From Micavibrio sp. UBA7689 (GTDB lineage Bacteria > Pseudomonadota > Alphaproteobacteria > Micavibrionales > Micavibrionaceae): a stretch of 16,863 nucleotides of DNA. The notes under the pieces are model-generated. The model did no database searches. It saw only the letters and a list, made by a program, of their open reading frames with translations, and was not told the DNA's origin. Location: assembly GCA_002482805.1 (NCBI GenBank), contig DLGR01000034.1:86916-103778 (forward strand), given 5' to 3'. Positions 8,061-15,200 of this stretch are shown in pieces. Every line of letters begins with the position of its first letter. The first letter of the stretch is position 1. The translations under genes were made by a program, and so were the position numbers.

Positions 8061-8434
8061 TATGCCCCCGCCAGTTTCGGTGCGTAAAATACAACCACAG
8101 CGCCCGCCGCGATCAGGGCAAAACCCAGCCCGTGATAAAGCGTGAATTTCTCACCGAGCCAGAACACGGAAAACAAAGCGAACACTATCAATGTTATTAC
8201 TTCCTGCATCGTTTTCAATTCCGCCGCGCTGTACATGCTGTAACCGATACGGTTTGCAGGCACGGCTAAGCAGTACTCGATGAACGCTATGCTCCACGCG
8301 GCGAGAATGGCGACGAGCATCGGCGCATTGGGATATTTCAAATGCCCGTACCACGCAAAAGTCATGAAGATGTTGGAAGCGCAGAGCAGCACTATGGGGA
8401 CGAACGGCAGAAAGGCGGCAGGGATAAATCCCAT
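8060..8434 (-). CDS. DUF486 / DMT-like four-helix membrane protein
   Basis: A 124-residue, strongly hydrophobic protein with four predicted membrane helices (about 6-28, 38-58, 75-95 and 99-118), recognised as the DUF486 family related to small drug/metabolite transporters. Landmarks are NIFMTFAWYGHLK (21-33) and the EYCLAVPANRIGY region (53-65), then MQEVITL. The function of the family is not established. It lies between fliQ and fliR in the flagellar operon. A run of G residues (AGGGG) lies 3 bases before its ATG, within the 6-base gap after fliQ, and its stop overlaps the fliR ATG by one base. This tight packing shows it is co-expressed with the export gate. Whether it acts in export, in membrane metabolism, or was simply inserted cannot be told. 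Confidence 0.8.
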   Translation of the reverse strand: MGFIPAAFLPFVPIVLLCASNIFMTFAWYGHLKYPNAPMLVAILAAWSIAFIEYCLAVPANRIGYSMYSAAELKTMQEVITLIVFALFSVFWLGEKFTLYHGLGFALIAAGAVVVFYAPKLAGA

Positions 8435-8440
8435 GGTCCC

Positions 8441-8707
8441 CTATCCTATCCCGACAATCTTGTCGGCAATCTCGTTCATAAAGGTTTGCATCGAAGAAAC
8501 GAACGCGGGGAACAGTACAAAAATCGCGAGGAAGATCGCGATAATTTTGGGCACGAACACCAAAGTCATTTCCTGAATTTGGGTAAGCGCCTGAATGAGG
8601 GCGATGGCAACACCGACGATCAGACCCACCATCATAATGGGTGTGCCGATGACGATGGTCAGCCAAATGGCCTCTCTGGCCATATCGATCAGTTCGGTTT
8701 CATTCAT
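8441..8707 (-). CDS. fliQ: Flagellar export gate protein FliQ
   Basis: FliQ is the small two-helix subunit of the flagellar export gate. The 88-residue product has the expected pattern: a short N-terminal amphipathic stretch (NETELIDMAREA), helix one around GTPIMMVGLIVGVAIALIQ, the conserved ALTQIQEMTLVFVPK hinge and a second helix ending in LFPAFVSS. Length matches the family. It begins 61 bases after the fliE stop, a wider gap than elsewhere in the operon. A TAATAT stretch lies just before its ATG, but I see no matching -35 element, so I do not call a promoter there. Confidence 0.96.
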   Translation of the reverse strand: MNETELIDMAREAIWLTIVIGTPIMMVGLIVGVAIALIQALTQIQEMTLVFVPKIIAIFLAIFVLFPAFVSSMQTFMNEIADKIVGIG

Positions 8708-8768
8708 GGCGTTATATTAGGACTAATGCCCTTCCCATGACAGAGTTTTTTGAAGGATTTCCCAGCCT

Positions 8769-9083
8769 TTAGATAGGCATACGCATGATCTCTTGATACG
8801 CGTTGATCAAGCGATCTCTAACGGCCACTACAGTGGAAAGCGTAAGTTCCGCGGCGTTTACGGCCTGCACGACTTCAGGAAGGCTGGCTTGGCCCGTAAC
8901 GGCTTTGGCGGACATATCTTCGCCGCGTTTCATGGTGGCGATGGAATCAACTACGGAGGTTTTCAAAACGTCCATAAAGCTCGGCTGGCCCGCAACTTTT
9001 TCGGTCGGTGCATTGGTGCCTATCTTCGCTATATTGGCGTAAGCATTGGCGGCGGCGGCGGGATTTGCGATTTTATCAACCAT
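8769..9083 (-). CDS. fliE: Flagellar hook-basal body protein FliE
   Basis: FliE joins the MS ring to the proximal rod and is an early export substrate. The product has 104 residues, the usual length, with the family C-terminal pattern VQAVNAAELTLSTVVAVRDRLINAYQEIMRMPI (residues about 72-104; segments VQAVNAAELT and AYQEIMRMPI are diagnostic) and the central FMDVLKTSV stretch. The N-terminal 30 residues are Ala/Asn-rich and flexible. It lies 24 bases after flgC with only a weak GAGA ribosome site. It is the third gene of the flgB operon. Confidence 0.95.
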   Translation of the reverse strand: MVDKIANPAAAANAYANIAKIGTNAPTEKVAGQPSFMDVLKTSVVDSIATMKRGEDMSAKAVTGQASLPEVVQAVNAAELTLSTVVAVRDRLINAYQEIMRMPI

Positions 9084-9107
9084 GTTCGATTCTCACTATA
9101 TCACATA

Positions 9108-9533
9108 TTAACGCAACATATCGATGGTACGCATCGACATGGTTTTGTAGTTTTCCATCATACCAAGATTGGCCTCGTAGGAACGCTGGGCTTCTCTCAT
9201 GTCATTGAGTTCAATGACCATATTCACATTCGGCATTTTCACATAACCCGCCGCGTTGGCGCCCGGATGATCGGGCATGTATTTCAGAGTCGGGGGGGTT
9301 TTGCGGTCGTCTTGAATGTCTTTCACCTTCACAAGGTCGGTGTCGTACTGTTTGTCCATCTCGTTTTTGAATGTGATGATTTTGCGGGTGTAGGGTTCGG
9401 AATTGGGGGTCAGCGCGGCTGTGCCGGCGTTGGCTATGTTTTCGGAAATCACGCGCGTTCTTTCGCCTTGGGCTTTCATGCCGTAGGCAGAAATCATCAT
9501 CGTGTCCCACATGCTGTTGTTTACTTCAGGCAT
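9108..9533 (-). CDS. flgC: Flagellar proximal rod protein FlgC
   Basis: FlgC is one of the rod proteins exported through the gate encoded downstream. The 141-residue protein shows the rod/hook N-terminal motif (ISAYGMKAQGERTRVISENIANAGT, around residues 14-38) and the C-terminal helix with NMVIELNDMREAQRSYEAN, both of which form the coiled D0 domain of axial proteins. Length is standard. A strong AAGGAG ribosome site overlaps the flgB stop and lies 6 bases before its ATG, so the two rod genes are translated from one message. Confidence 0.97.
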   Translation of the reverse strand: MPEVNNSMWDTMMISAYGMKAQGERTRVISENIANAGTAALTPNSEPYTRKIITFKNEMDKQYDTDLVKVKDIQDDRKTPPTLKYMPDHPGANAAGYVKMPNVNMVIELNDMREAQRSYEANLGMMENYKTMSMRTIDMLR

Positions 9534-9539
9534 ATCCTA

Positions 9540-9545
9540 CTCCTT
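9540..9545 (-). promoter_or_regulatory. flgC ribosome binding site
   Basis: AAGGAG on the minus strand, 6 bases before the flgC ATG and overlapping two bases of the flgB stop codon. It is among the strongest ribosome sites in the window, in line with high demand for rod subunits. Confidence 0.75.
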
Positions 9546-9963
9546 AGCCCTGACGGCCGATTGCGATTTTATACATACCGGACATCTTGCTCGAAAGGCC
9601 GGTCAGCAAATTGAAATCCATCTGGATCTCTGTGGATTTTACGAGCTGTTCTTCGATAATCACGCCGTTCTTGTCGGGCGCGACTTCGTATGTCAGACGG
9701 TCTTTGTTGTCTTTGGCATTGTTGATCATGTTCGGCGAACCCATGTGCTTGGGGTCGGTCACGACGATATTGACGGGTTTGATGGAGCCGGCATGTTGCA
9801 CTTGTTTCAGCACGGAGCCGAAGTCGACCTTCGTCAAATCTTTGGATTGATAGTTCGGTGTGTCCGCGTTCGCGATGTTTTGCGCGATGACACCCTGACG
9901 CTTCTCAAGATACTGGATCTTGGAGCCAATGGCACGCATCAGGGGCAAATTCTGTATGGACAT
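9544..9963 (-). CDS. flgB: Flagellar proximal rod protein FlgB
   Basis: FlgB is the proximal rod subunit next to FliE. The 139-residue product carries the rod signature EKRQGVIAQNIANADTPNYQ (about residues 20-39), a variable middle, and the C-terminal helix EEQLVKSTEIQMDFNLLTGL. Length is normal. It is the first gene of the minus-strand flagellar operon; the preceding 54-base gap to the divergent FlhB-tail gene and the start of that gene hold a sigma-54 promoter. The predicted leader is about 34 bases long, with a weak GGGA ribosome site. Confidence 0.97.
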   Translation of the reverse strand: MSIQNLPLMRAIGSKIQYLEKRQGVIAQNIANADTPNYQSKDLTKVDFGSVLKQVQHAGSIKPVNIVVTDPKHMGSPNMINNAKDNKDRLTYEVAPDKNGVIIEEQLVKSTEIQMDFNLLTGLSSKMSGMYKIAIGRQG

Positions 9964-10007
9964 AGTGTTTCCCGTACCGTTTAATTACACTTACCTTCCG
10001 GAAACAT

Positions 10008-10023
10008 TGCAGGAACCGTGCCA
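10008..10023 (-). promoter_or_regulatory. Sigma-54 promoter of the flgB operon
   Basis: The minus strand reads TGGCACGGTTCCTGCA, one mismatch from the sigma-54 consensus TGGCACG-N4-TTGCA, with the required GG (10022-10021) and GC (10010-10009) exactly 12 bases apart. Transcription would start near 9997, about 34 bases before the flgB ATG. In Caulobacter and other Alphaproteobacteria, basal-body and hook genes use sigma-54 with the activator FlbD, so the position fits. The element overlaps the ribosome site and GTG start of the divergent gene. The assignment is by eye, but both the match and the placement are good. Confidence 0.72.
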
Positions 10024-10404
10024 TTGACGGACGACCCCAAAAACGATCCCCAGAACCCTTTTAAACCTTTGAATATAAAGGATAAAAAGCCGCGCCAAAC
10101 GGCCGTTGCGGTGAAGGATCGGAGCAAGGAACGCAAGGTCCCGCAGGTCGTAGCCGCGGGTCGGGGAAAAATTGCCGAGAAAATCATGCAGTTGGCTTTT
10201 GAAAACGGGATAAAGGTCAAGGAAGACGGGCCTTTGGCCGAGATGCTGGCGGCGGTGGAATTGGACAGCCCGATCCCCTCCGAAGCCTTCATGGCGATCG
10301 CCGAAATTCTCTATTACGTCTACCGCGCGAACGGCGAACCAAACCCCTTTGATGCCGTTCTGCGGGATGCTATGGATGACAACAAGAAACCGCCGACCAC
10401 CTAA
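10018..10404 (+). CDS. Stand-alone FlhB C-terminal domain protein (FlhX-like)
   Basis: The 128-residue protein matches the part of FlhB that remains after self-cleavage (FlhB-CC, the YscU/HrcU switch domain) and has no membrane helices. Residues about 40-115 (VVAAGRGKIAEKIMQLAFEN, then GPLAEMLAAVELDSPIP and AEILYYVYRANG) align with VAKGVNELAMRIREVARENN, PPLARILFDQVEIDQTVP and AEIISYVFRLKG of the FlhB in this window. The NPTH cleavage motif is absent. The first 40 residues are polar and rich in Lys and Pro. Similar FlhB-tail proteins (FlhX) can replace the FlhB tail in some bacteria, so a role in substrate switching is inferred. The start is GTG at 10018, with AGGA 3 bases upstream; TTG at 10024 is an alternative. 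It heads the plus-strand fliO-fliP operon. Confidence 0.85.
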   Translation: MPLTDDPKNDPQNPFKPLNIKDKKPRQTAVAVKDRSKERKVPQVVAAGRGKIAEKIMQLAFENGIKVKEDGPLAEMLAAVELDSPIPSEAFMAIAEILYYVYRANGEPNPFDAVLRDAMDDNKKPPTT

Positions 10405-10418
10405 CGAAAGCCTTTTCG

Positions 10419-10676
10419 ATGAACGCCACGCAGATCCGCGATAAAATGGAAAAACTCAAAGACTACATCACCGATGCGGACAATTCCGTACGCGACGGCA
10501 AAATGGTGGATTTGAGCGGCCTTGATAAAGAAGTCGCTGTGATCTGCACGCAGGCCATCGCCCTGCCCGCGCAAGATGCCCATGACCTTCAACCCGTTAT
10601 GGCAGAACTCATCGGCAATCTGGAACGCCTCTCCAGTTCTTTGAAAGATTTTAAAGACAACGTGCGGAAGAAATAG
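10419..10676 (+). CDS. Small helical protein of unknown function in the fliO-fliP operon
   Basis: An 85-residue soluble protein with no signal peptide or membrane helix. It reads as three helices: 3-20 (QIRDKMEKLKDYITDAD), 33-48 (around LDKEVAVICTQAIALP) and 54-83 (HDLQPVMAELIGNLERLSSS), with heptad-like Leu spacing at the end. The DLSGLDKEV... pattern recalls short proteins next to flagellar genes in other Alphaproteobacteria, but I cannot name a family. It starts 14 bases after the FlhB-tail gene and ends 2 bases before fliO, so it is co-transcribed with export genes. Its size and helical make-up would suit a type III export chaperone of the FlgN/FliT kind; this is inference from context only. 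Confidence 0.75.
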   Translation: MNATQIRDKMEKLKDYITDADNSVRDGKMVDLSGLDKEVAVICTQAIALPAQDAHDLQPVMAELIGNLERLSSSLKDFKDNVRKK

Positions 10677-10678
10677 CC

Positions 10679-10951
10679 ATGGACGTCTATGATTATATAA
10701 AATTCTTCGCGGCCTTTGCTCTGGTTATGGGCTTAATGGCAGGGCTCGCCTTGATCCTGAAAAAACTCAATCTTGGCAATATAGGAATCACACCAGACAG
10801 CAAACGCCGGATTAAGATCGTGGAAACACTACCCCTCGACGCCCGCAGAAAAGCGGTATTGATCCGCCGTGATGATGTGGATCATCTTGTCATTTTGGGG
10901 CCATCGGGTGAAACTGTCGTCGAAACCAACATTAAAGCCAAAGATGTTTAA
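10679..10951 (+). CDS. fliO: Flagellar biosynthesis protein FliO
   Basis: FliO is a small bitopic membrane protein that helps FliP assemble into the export gate. The 90-residue product has one N-terminal membrane helix (about 8-27), then a basic and beta-rich cytoplasmic tail with the family pattern RRIKIVETLPLDARRKAVLIRRDDVDHLVILG (about 43-74; landmarks ETLPLDARRK and HLVILG). It begins 2 bases after the upstream small gene and overlaps the fliP start by 8 bases. The gene order fliO-fliP is the usual one. Confidence 0.92.
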   Translation: MDVYDYIKFFAAFALVMGLMAGLALILKKLNLGNIGITPDSKRRIKIVETLPLDARRKAVLIRRDDVDHLVILGPSGETVVETNIKAKDV

Positions 10952-11726
10952 ACGCGTTCTTTCAGGAAAGTTTTTGTTCGCTGCACTTGCGGCGGCTATA
11001 ACCCTGTTCGCACTCACACATTCGGCCCTCGCCCAGGCCATCACGCTCGATCTCGGCACAGAAGAAGACGGTACCGTTTCGGGCCGCGTCGTGCAAATGG
11101 TCGCCTTGCTTACGGTCCTCAGCCTAGCGCCTTCCATTCTCATCATGATGACTTCGTTTACCCGGATCATTGTTGTACTGTCCTTCCTCCGTACAGCGAT
11201 GGGTATCCAGCAAACGCCCCCGAACACCGTCATGGTTTCGCTTGCGCTGTTCCTCACTTTCTTCATCATGGCGCCCACATTGAAGGCCGCATACGATAAC
11301 GGTGTAATGCCGCTGTTGAATGCGGAAATCGACGAAGTGCAAGCGTTTGATCGCACCGTCGCACCGTTCCATGAATTCATGATGAAACATGTGCGGGAAA
11401 AGGATTTGATCCTTTTTACAGAACTATCCAAGGAAGGTCCGTTTGAAACCCAAGCCGACGTGCCGTTACAGGTTTTGATCCCCGCTTTTATGATTTCGGA
11501 ACTGCGACGCGCCTTTGAAATCGGCTTTATGCTGTTCCTGCCGTTCGTCATCATCGACATGGTTACGGCCTCAATCCTAATGTCGATGGGTATGATGATG
11601 CTCCCGCCAGTCATGATCTCCCTTCCCTTCAAGATCATCTTTTTCGTGCTGGTGGATGGCTGGTATCTGATCTGCGGCTCGTTGATCCAAAGCTTTAATT
11701 CCGCGCCCGCATCTCCTGCGGGATAG
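10944..11726 (+). CDS. fliP: Flagellar export gate protein FliP
   Basis: FliP is the main pore-forming subunit of the export gate. I take the ATG at 10944, inside the end of fliO, because it gives a 260-residue protein with a normal signal peptide (MFKRVLSGKF... ending ALAQA near residue 32), as known for FliP. Extending upstream to 10869 would add residues that disrupt the signal. Landmarks are MMTSFTRIIVVLSFLRTAMG, the QQTPPNTVMVSLALFLTFF stretch, and the C-terminal helices with FIMLFLPFVIIDMV-like sequence and MGMMMLPPVMISLPFK. The 8-base overlap with fliO suggests translational coupling. No ribosome site is obvious. Confidence 0.96.
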   Translation: MFKRVLSGKFLFAALAAAITLFALTHSALAQAITLDLGTEEDGTVSGRVVQMVALLTVLSLAPSILIMMTSFTRIIVVLSFLRTAMGIQQTPPNTVMVSLALFLTFFIMAPTLKAAYDNGVMPLLNAEIDEVQAFDRTVAPFHEFMMKHVREKDLILFTELSKEGPFETQADVPLQVLIPAFMISELRRAFEIGFMLFLPFVIIDMVTASILMSMGMMMLPPVMISLPFKIIFFVLVDGWYLICGSLIQSFNSAPASPAG

Positions 11727-11728
11727 CG

Positions 11729-12259
11729 ATGCATTTCGCTTTCCACTATTACGACATCCTTCTAGTGATCTGGTTTTTGATCGTTCTGTTTGTATCGACC
11801 ATCAAAAACTACAAACAAATGCTCATGGCCAATGTCACTGGGGCACTGACTTTCACCCTGTACGCCATTCTCAAAGATGAACATGTGGCAGCGGCCATGA
11901 CGGCGATTGCCGCTGGATCGGGCATTGCTCAATTGTTGATCCCTACATCGAATGAACCTAAATACGTGATCATCAGAAACACGCTGGCGGTGGGCGCCGC
12001 CGCCATGGCGTGCTTGCTGTTTTACCAGAAGCCCGCCGACATTCTGCCCTGCCTTTCTACATTCATGCTACGCATCAGCGAAGCCCAGCAATCAGCAAAG
12101 CTTTTGAAAATGGCGATCATTGCCGGCGCGTTTATATGGGCTGTGTTCGCTTATATGGCGGGACTTTATCTGATGGTGGCGATGGAAGTCGTGATCGTCG
12201 CGGTGTTCGTCTACAACCTGCTCAAAAAAGACACGCAATTGCGAGCTACGCCGGACTAA
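11729..12259 (+). CDS. YgjV-like inner membrane protein
   Basis: A 176-residue multi-helix membrane protein, with hydrophobic segments near residues 8-24, 32-52, 58-72, 85-102 and 125-165. The layout, with a short helix followed by an NVTGALTFTLYAILKDEHVAAA repeat-like region (about 35-56) and a C-terminal LKMAIIAGAFIWAVFAYMAG segment, resembles the YgjV family of bacterial inner membrane proteins, whose role is unknown. I am only moderately sure of this family. It starts 2 bases after the fliP stop, so it belongs to the same message. Its stop codon abuts the last codon of the convergent TPR gene with no base between, and no terminator is visible. A link to flagella is suggested by position only. 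Confidence 0.6.
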   Translation: MHFAFHYYDILLVIWFLIVLFVSTIKNYKQMLMANVTGALTFTLYAILKDEHVAAAMTAIAAGSGIAQLLIPTSNEPKYVIIRNTLAVGAAAMACLLFYQKPADILPCLSTFMLRISEAQQSAKLLKMAIIAGAFIWAVFAYMAGLYLMVAMEVVIVAVFVYNLLKKDTQLRATPD

Positions 12260-15200
12260 CTAATTCGCCACTTCTTCTGCGGCTTTGGCTTCCGGTGTTG
12301 GTGCAGGCTCTTTCGCTTCTACTTCCGGCAACGTTTTCGTCGTCATTTTGGCATCACCTTCTGCCGTTGGCGCGGGCGCTTTCTCAACGGGCGGCTGTGG
12401 TTTTACGCCATCAGCCCTATCCTGTTTGTCCTTTTCCACCTTGGCGTAATTGTCGAGGAAGCCCTTAAACAAATCGATTTCAGATATCATACTTGTGATT
12501 GCTTCGCGCGAACCGATCATGTCGGGACGGCGCGGACGTGTCACCACTTCGAACATCTGTCCTTTGGTTGTGTCTTTCATTTGTGCGTTGTAACGCTCGC
12601 GGAGATTGGAGAGCGCAACGCGGTTGCCTGAAAGATTAAGCGCGATGGCGCGGTTCAAAATCAAATCGCGTTGATATTCCGTTAGCGGGCGTTTGGGTGA
12701 TATATCTTCGGCAACAATAAGGTCGTTGAGTGCGAGCGCGGCATCGCCCCATTTCCCTGCTGTCCACGCTATATCGGTGCGGAGTTTATTGACATCGGGA
12801 TCGGGGCGCATGCCTTCCAAAATCGCCATCGCCTCATTCACTTTCTTTTGCATAGAAAGCGCGCGGGCGCGGAGCAAAGAAACCTGACGGTATTTTTCGG
12901 GATCAGCCTTTACCACCGGTGTTGTCGCGGCTACAGGCGTGGCAGCCGCGGGAGTTGCGGCAGGCTTGACTTCCTCACCGGCTTCGGGGGCAACATCTGC
13001 AGGATTTGTCGTTGCCGGCAACGGCGCAGGAACTGCTGCGGGCGGCGCTTTCCCGTCCATTTTGTCCAGCGTTGCTTCGGCTATTTCCAACGACCGGAGC
13101 GCCCCTTCGGGATTGCCGTCGAGCAGACGGATGGCTGCAAGGCGAATGGCAATCTCCGCCTTCTTGTCACCCTGCAAACGGTTATTCACCTGGTATTCGA
13201 GAAGTGAGGACGCACGCCCCAGCAGATCTGCTTCCACCAAACGTTCAGCGAGTTTTTCAACATATTGATCGCCCTCATCTCCAACAGGCAGAAGGTCTTT
13301 AAATTCTTCATGCAGGCTGATGGCTTCCAGCGGCGAAATAGATTTAAGAATGTCCTTTTTGAATACCTCGCGGTATTTGTTGGTCATATATTCTTTGACT
13401 TCTTTGGCCAGAGCGCTTTCGGGTGAAAGTGTTGCGGCATTGCGCAGAACGGTCAGGCCTTTCAAGTAATCCTTGTTGTCCATATACATTTGGCCGAGAC
13501 GGAAATTGATCAGCGTTTCCAGTTCATCGCCCCGCCAAGCATAGCGCAATCCTTCAAGACGATTGATCGCATCGTCGGCTTTCAGTTTCTTTTGATCTAT
13601 TTCGAGCTTGGTAAGTGACAGCCCTGCTTTGGCGCGGAATAAATCGTCTTTTCCGTCCTTAACCAGCGGCGTCCAGTACTCAATTGCCTTATCCGCATTC
13701 CCTTTCTGGCGTTGCGTTTCACCCGCCAGATAATTCCACGACGATGCCTGATGTAAAGGAAGCTTGGGCAAATCGTTTTTCAAAAGATCGAGAATCTGTG
13801 CCGAGAGGTCAGCCTTACCGCCACGCAACGCGATTTCTGCGAAGGTCAAAATCATCGGTGTCTTGATTGATTTTGGATAGTTCGAGATACCTGCAAAATT
13901 GGTAGGCATAACACTACCGGCCTGTTTCCAGTCTTCCAGTCCCGCCAGTGTGTAAGCCAGCCAGTATTTAACATCGTCATATTTTTTCAGCGTCTCATTA
14001 CTCAAATCGACAATCGCCTCGTCGTATTTACCGGCGAGCGCCAAAGCCGCGCCGCGCAATGCCTGCAATTGGGCGTTGTCATTCAGTTCCGGTACTTTCG
14101 TCAGAACGATCCGCATCAGACCGAGCGCTTCCGCGGCACGGTTGTTGGCAATATTGAGTTTTGCCATGGTCAGGATGTCTTCGTTACGCGCTTCGTCTTT
14201 CTTGTTAGAAATATCCACCATCATTACGTGAAGGTTGTTGTCGAGCGCCTCTGTTCCGCCCATTTCCCAACGCGGGAAGTTAAAGACATTGTTGCCCGTG
14301 GGTTTTTCTTCGGCAACTTGCGCCAATTCTTCCTTGGTTGCGGGCGCGGCAACTTCATCTGCAGGTTTTTCTTCTGTAGGTGCTTCTGCGGTTTCGGCTT
14401 CAGGCGTTTCTTCTTCCCCTTTGGCCTGCTCCATTTCCTGACGGATTTTTTCCGGCTGGATATCTTTGGTTTGTGAAAGTGCGAGGCCGCCGGGTTTACC
14501 TACCACAATCTGGTCCACGCCTTTTTCGGCTGCTATGTCATCGGATTTTCCGATGAAAGCAAGCCCCACTACGCTGTCGAGCGTTTGCAAATTTACGAAG
14601 TTGCGCGCTTTGCCCGTATATTGTCCCGCATCGATAGCCGTTACCGCCGTAATTTTATCGCCGATAATGGGATCATCAAACGTGATGATTTTGCGCATGT
14701 CTTTGAGGGGCCATGCAAGTTTGGAATCCACTATGCTGGGTCCGGCCGCACCTGCCATGCCGTCTTTGGCACCCAGAACGATCTTCCAACCCAATCCTCC
14801 GCCCGAGGCGGAAACTTTCACGCCGTCGGGTAAATCCATGCGATATGCCACGGCATCCGGAATTTCGATTTTTTCCAACGGCGGCAATTTGTCTTTCTCA
14901 GGTCCCGCCACTTCGGGCACACCTGCAAGTTCAGGCGCATCGTTGACAATCCAAAGCCAGCCGTTGCGCACGAATACAGCCAGACCAGCACTGGTAGTGT
15001 TGGTAAGCGTGATAACATGTGCCGGGATTGTGGGCGCGGGCGTCGGCTCCGCATAAACCTCTTCCACGGGTACGGGATTAGCAGACTCAGCAGGCTTTAC
15101 GGTGAAATCCCCTTTTACCTCTTCTCCGGGGGGAACTTCTCTCTTCGGTTGTTCTTCGACAACCTCTTGTTTCGGCTTTACTACCTTTGAGGTTTCTTGT

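Noticed and set aside
8708..8768. 61-base gap between fliE and fliQ as an internal promoter or terminator
   Set aside because: TAATAT near the fliQ start has no -35 partner, and the CCTTC/GAAGG pairing has a 17-base loop; no convincing signal.
8793..9614. Open frame of 273 codons on the plus strand over fliE-flgC
   Set aside because: Antisense to two certain flagellar genes, crosses their boundary, and is rich in His, Gly and Phe as expected from a reversed coding strand.
9930..9945. TGGCACG on the plus strand inside flgB, a possible sigma-54 -24 element for the FlhB-tail operon
   Set aside because: The -12 region lacks GC at the required spacing, and the bases are explained by FlgB codons.
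9981..9995. TTAA followed by a TTAC half-site upstream of flgB as a possible CtrA box
   Set aside because: The spacer is 6 rather than 7 bases and the second half-site is imperfect; the sigma-54 site explains the region better.
10829..11746. Open frame of 305 codons on the minus strand over fliP
   Set aside because: Antisense to the well-conserved FliP; Met/Ser/Arg-rich with no family pattern.
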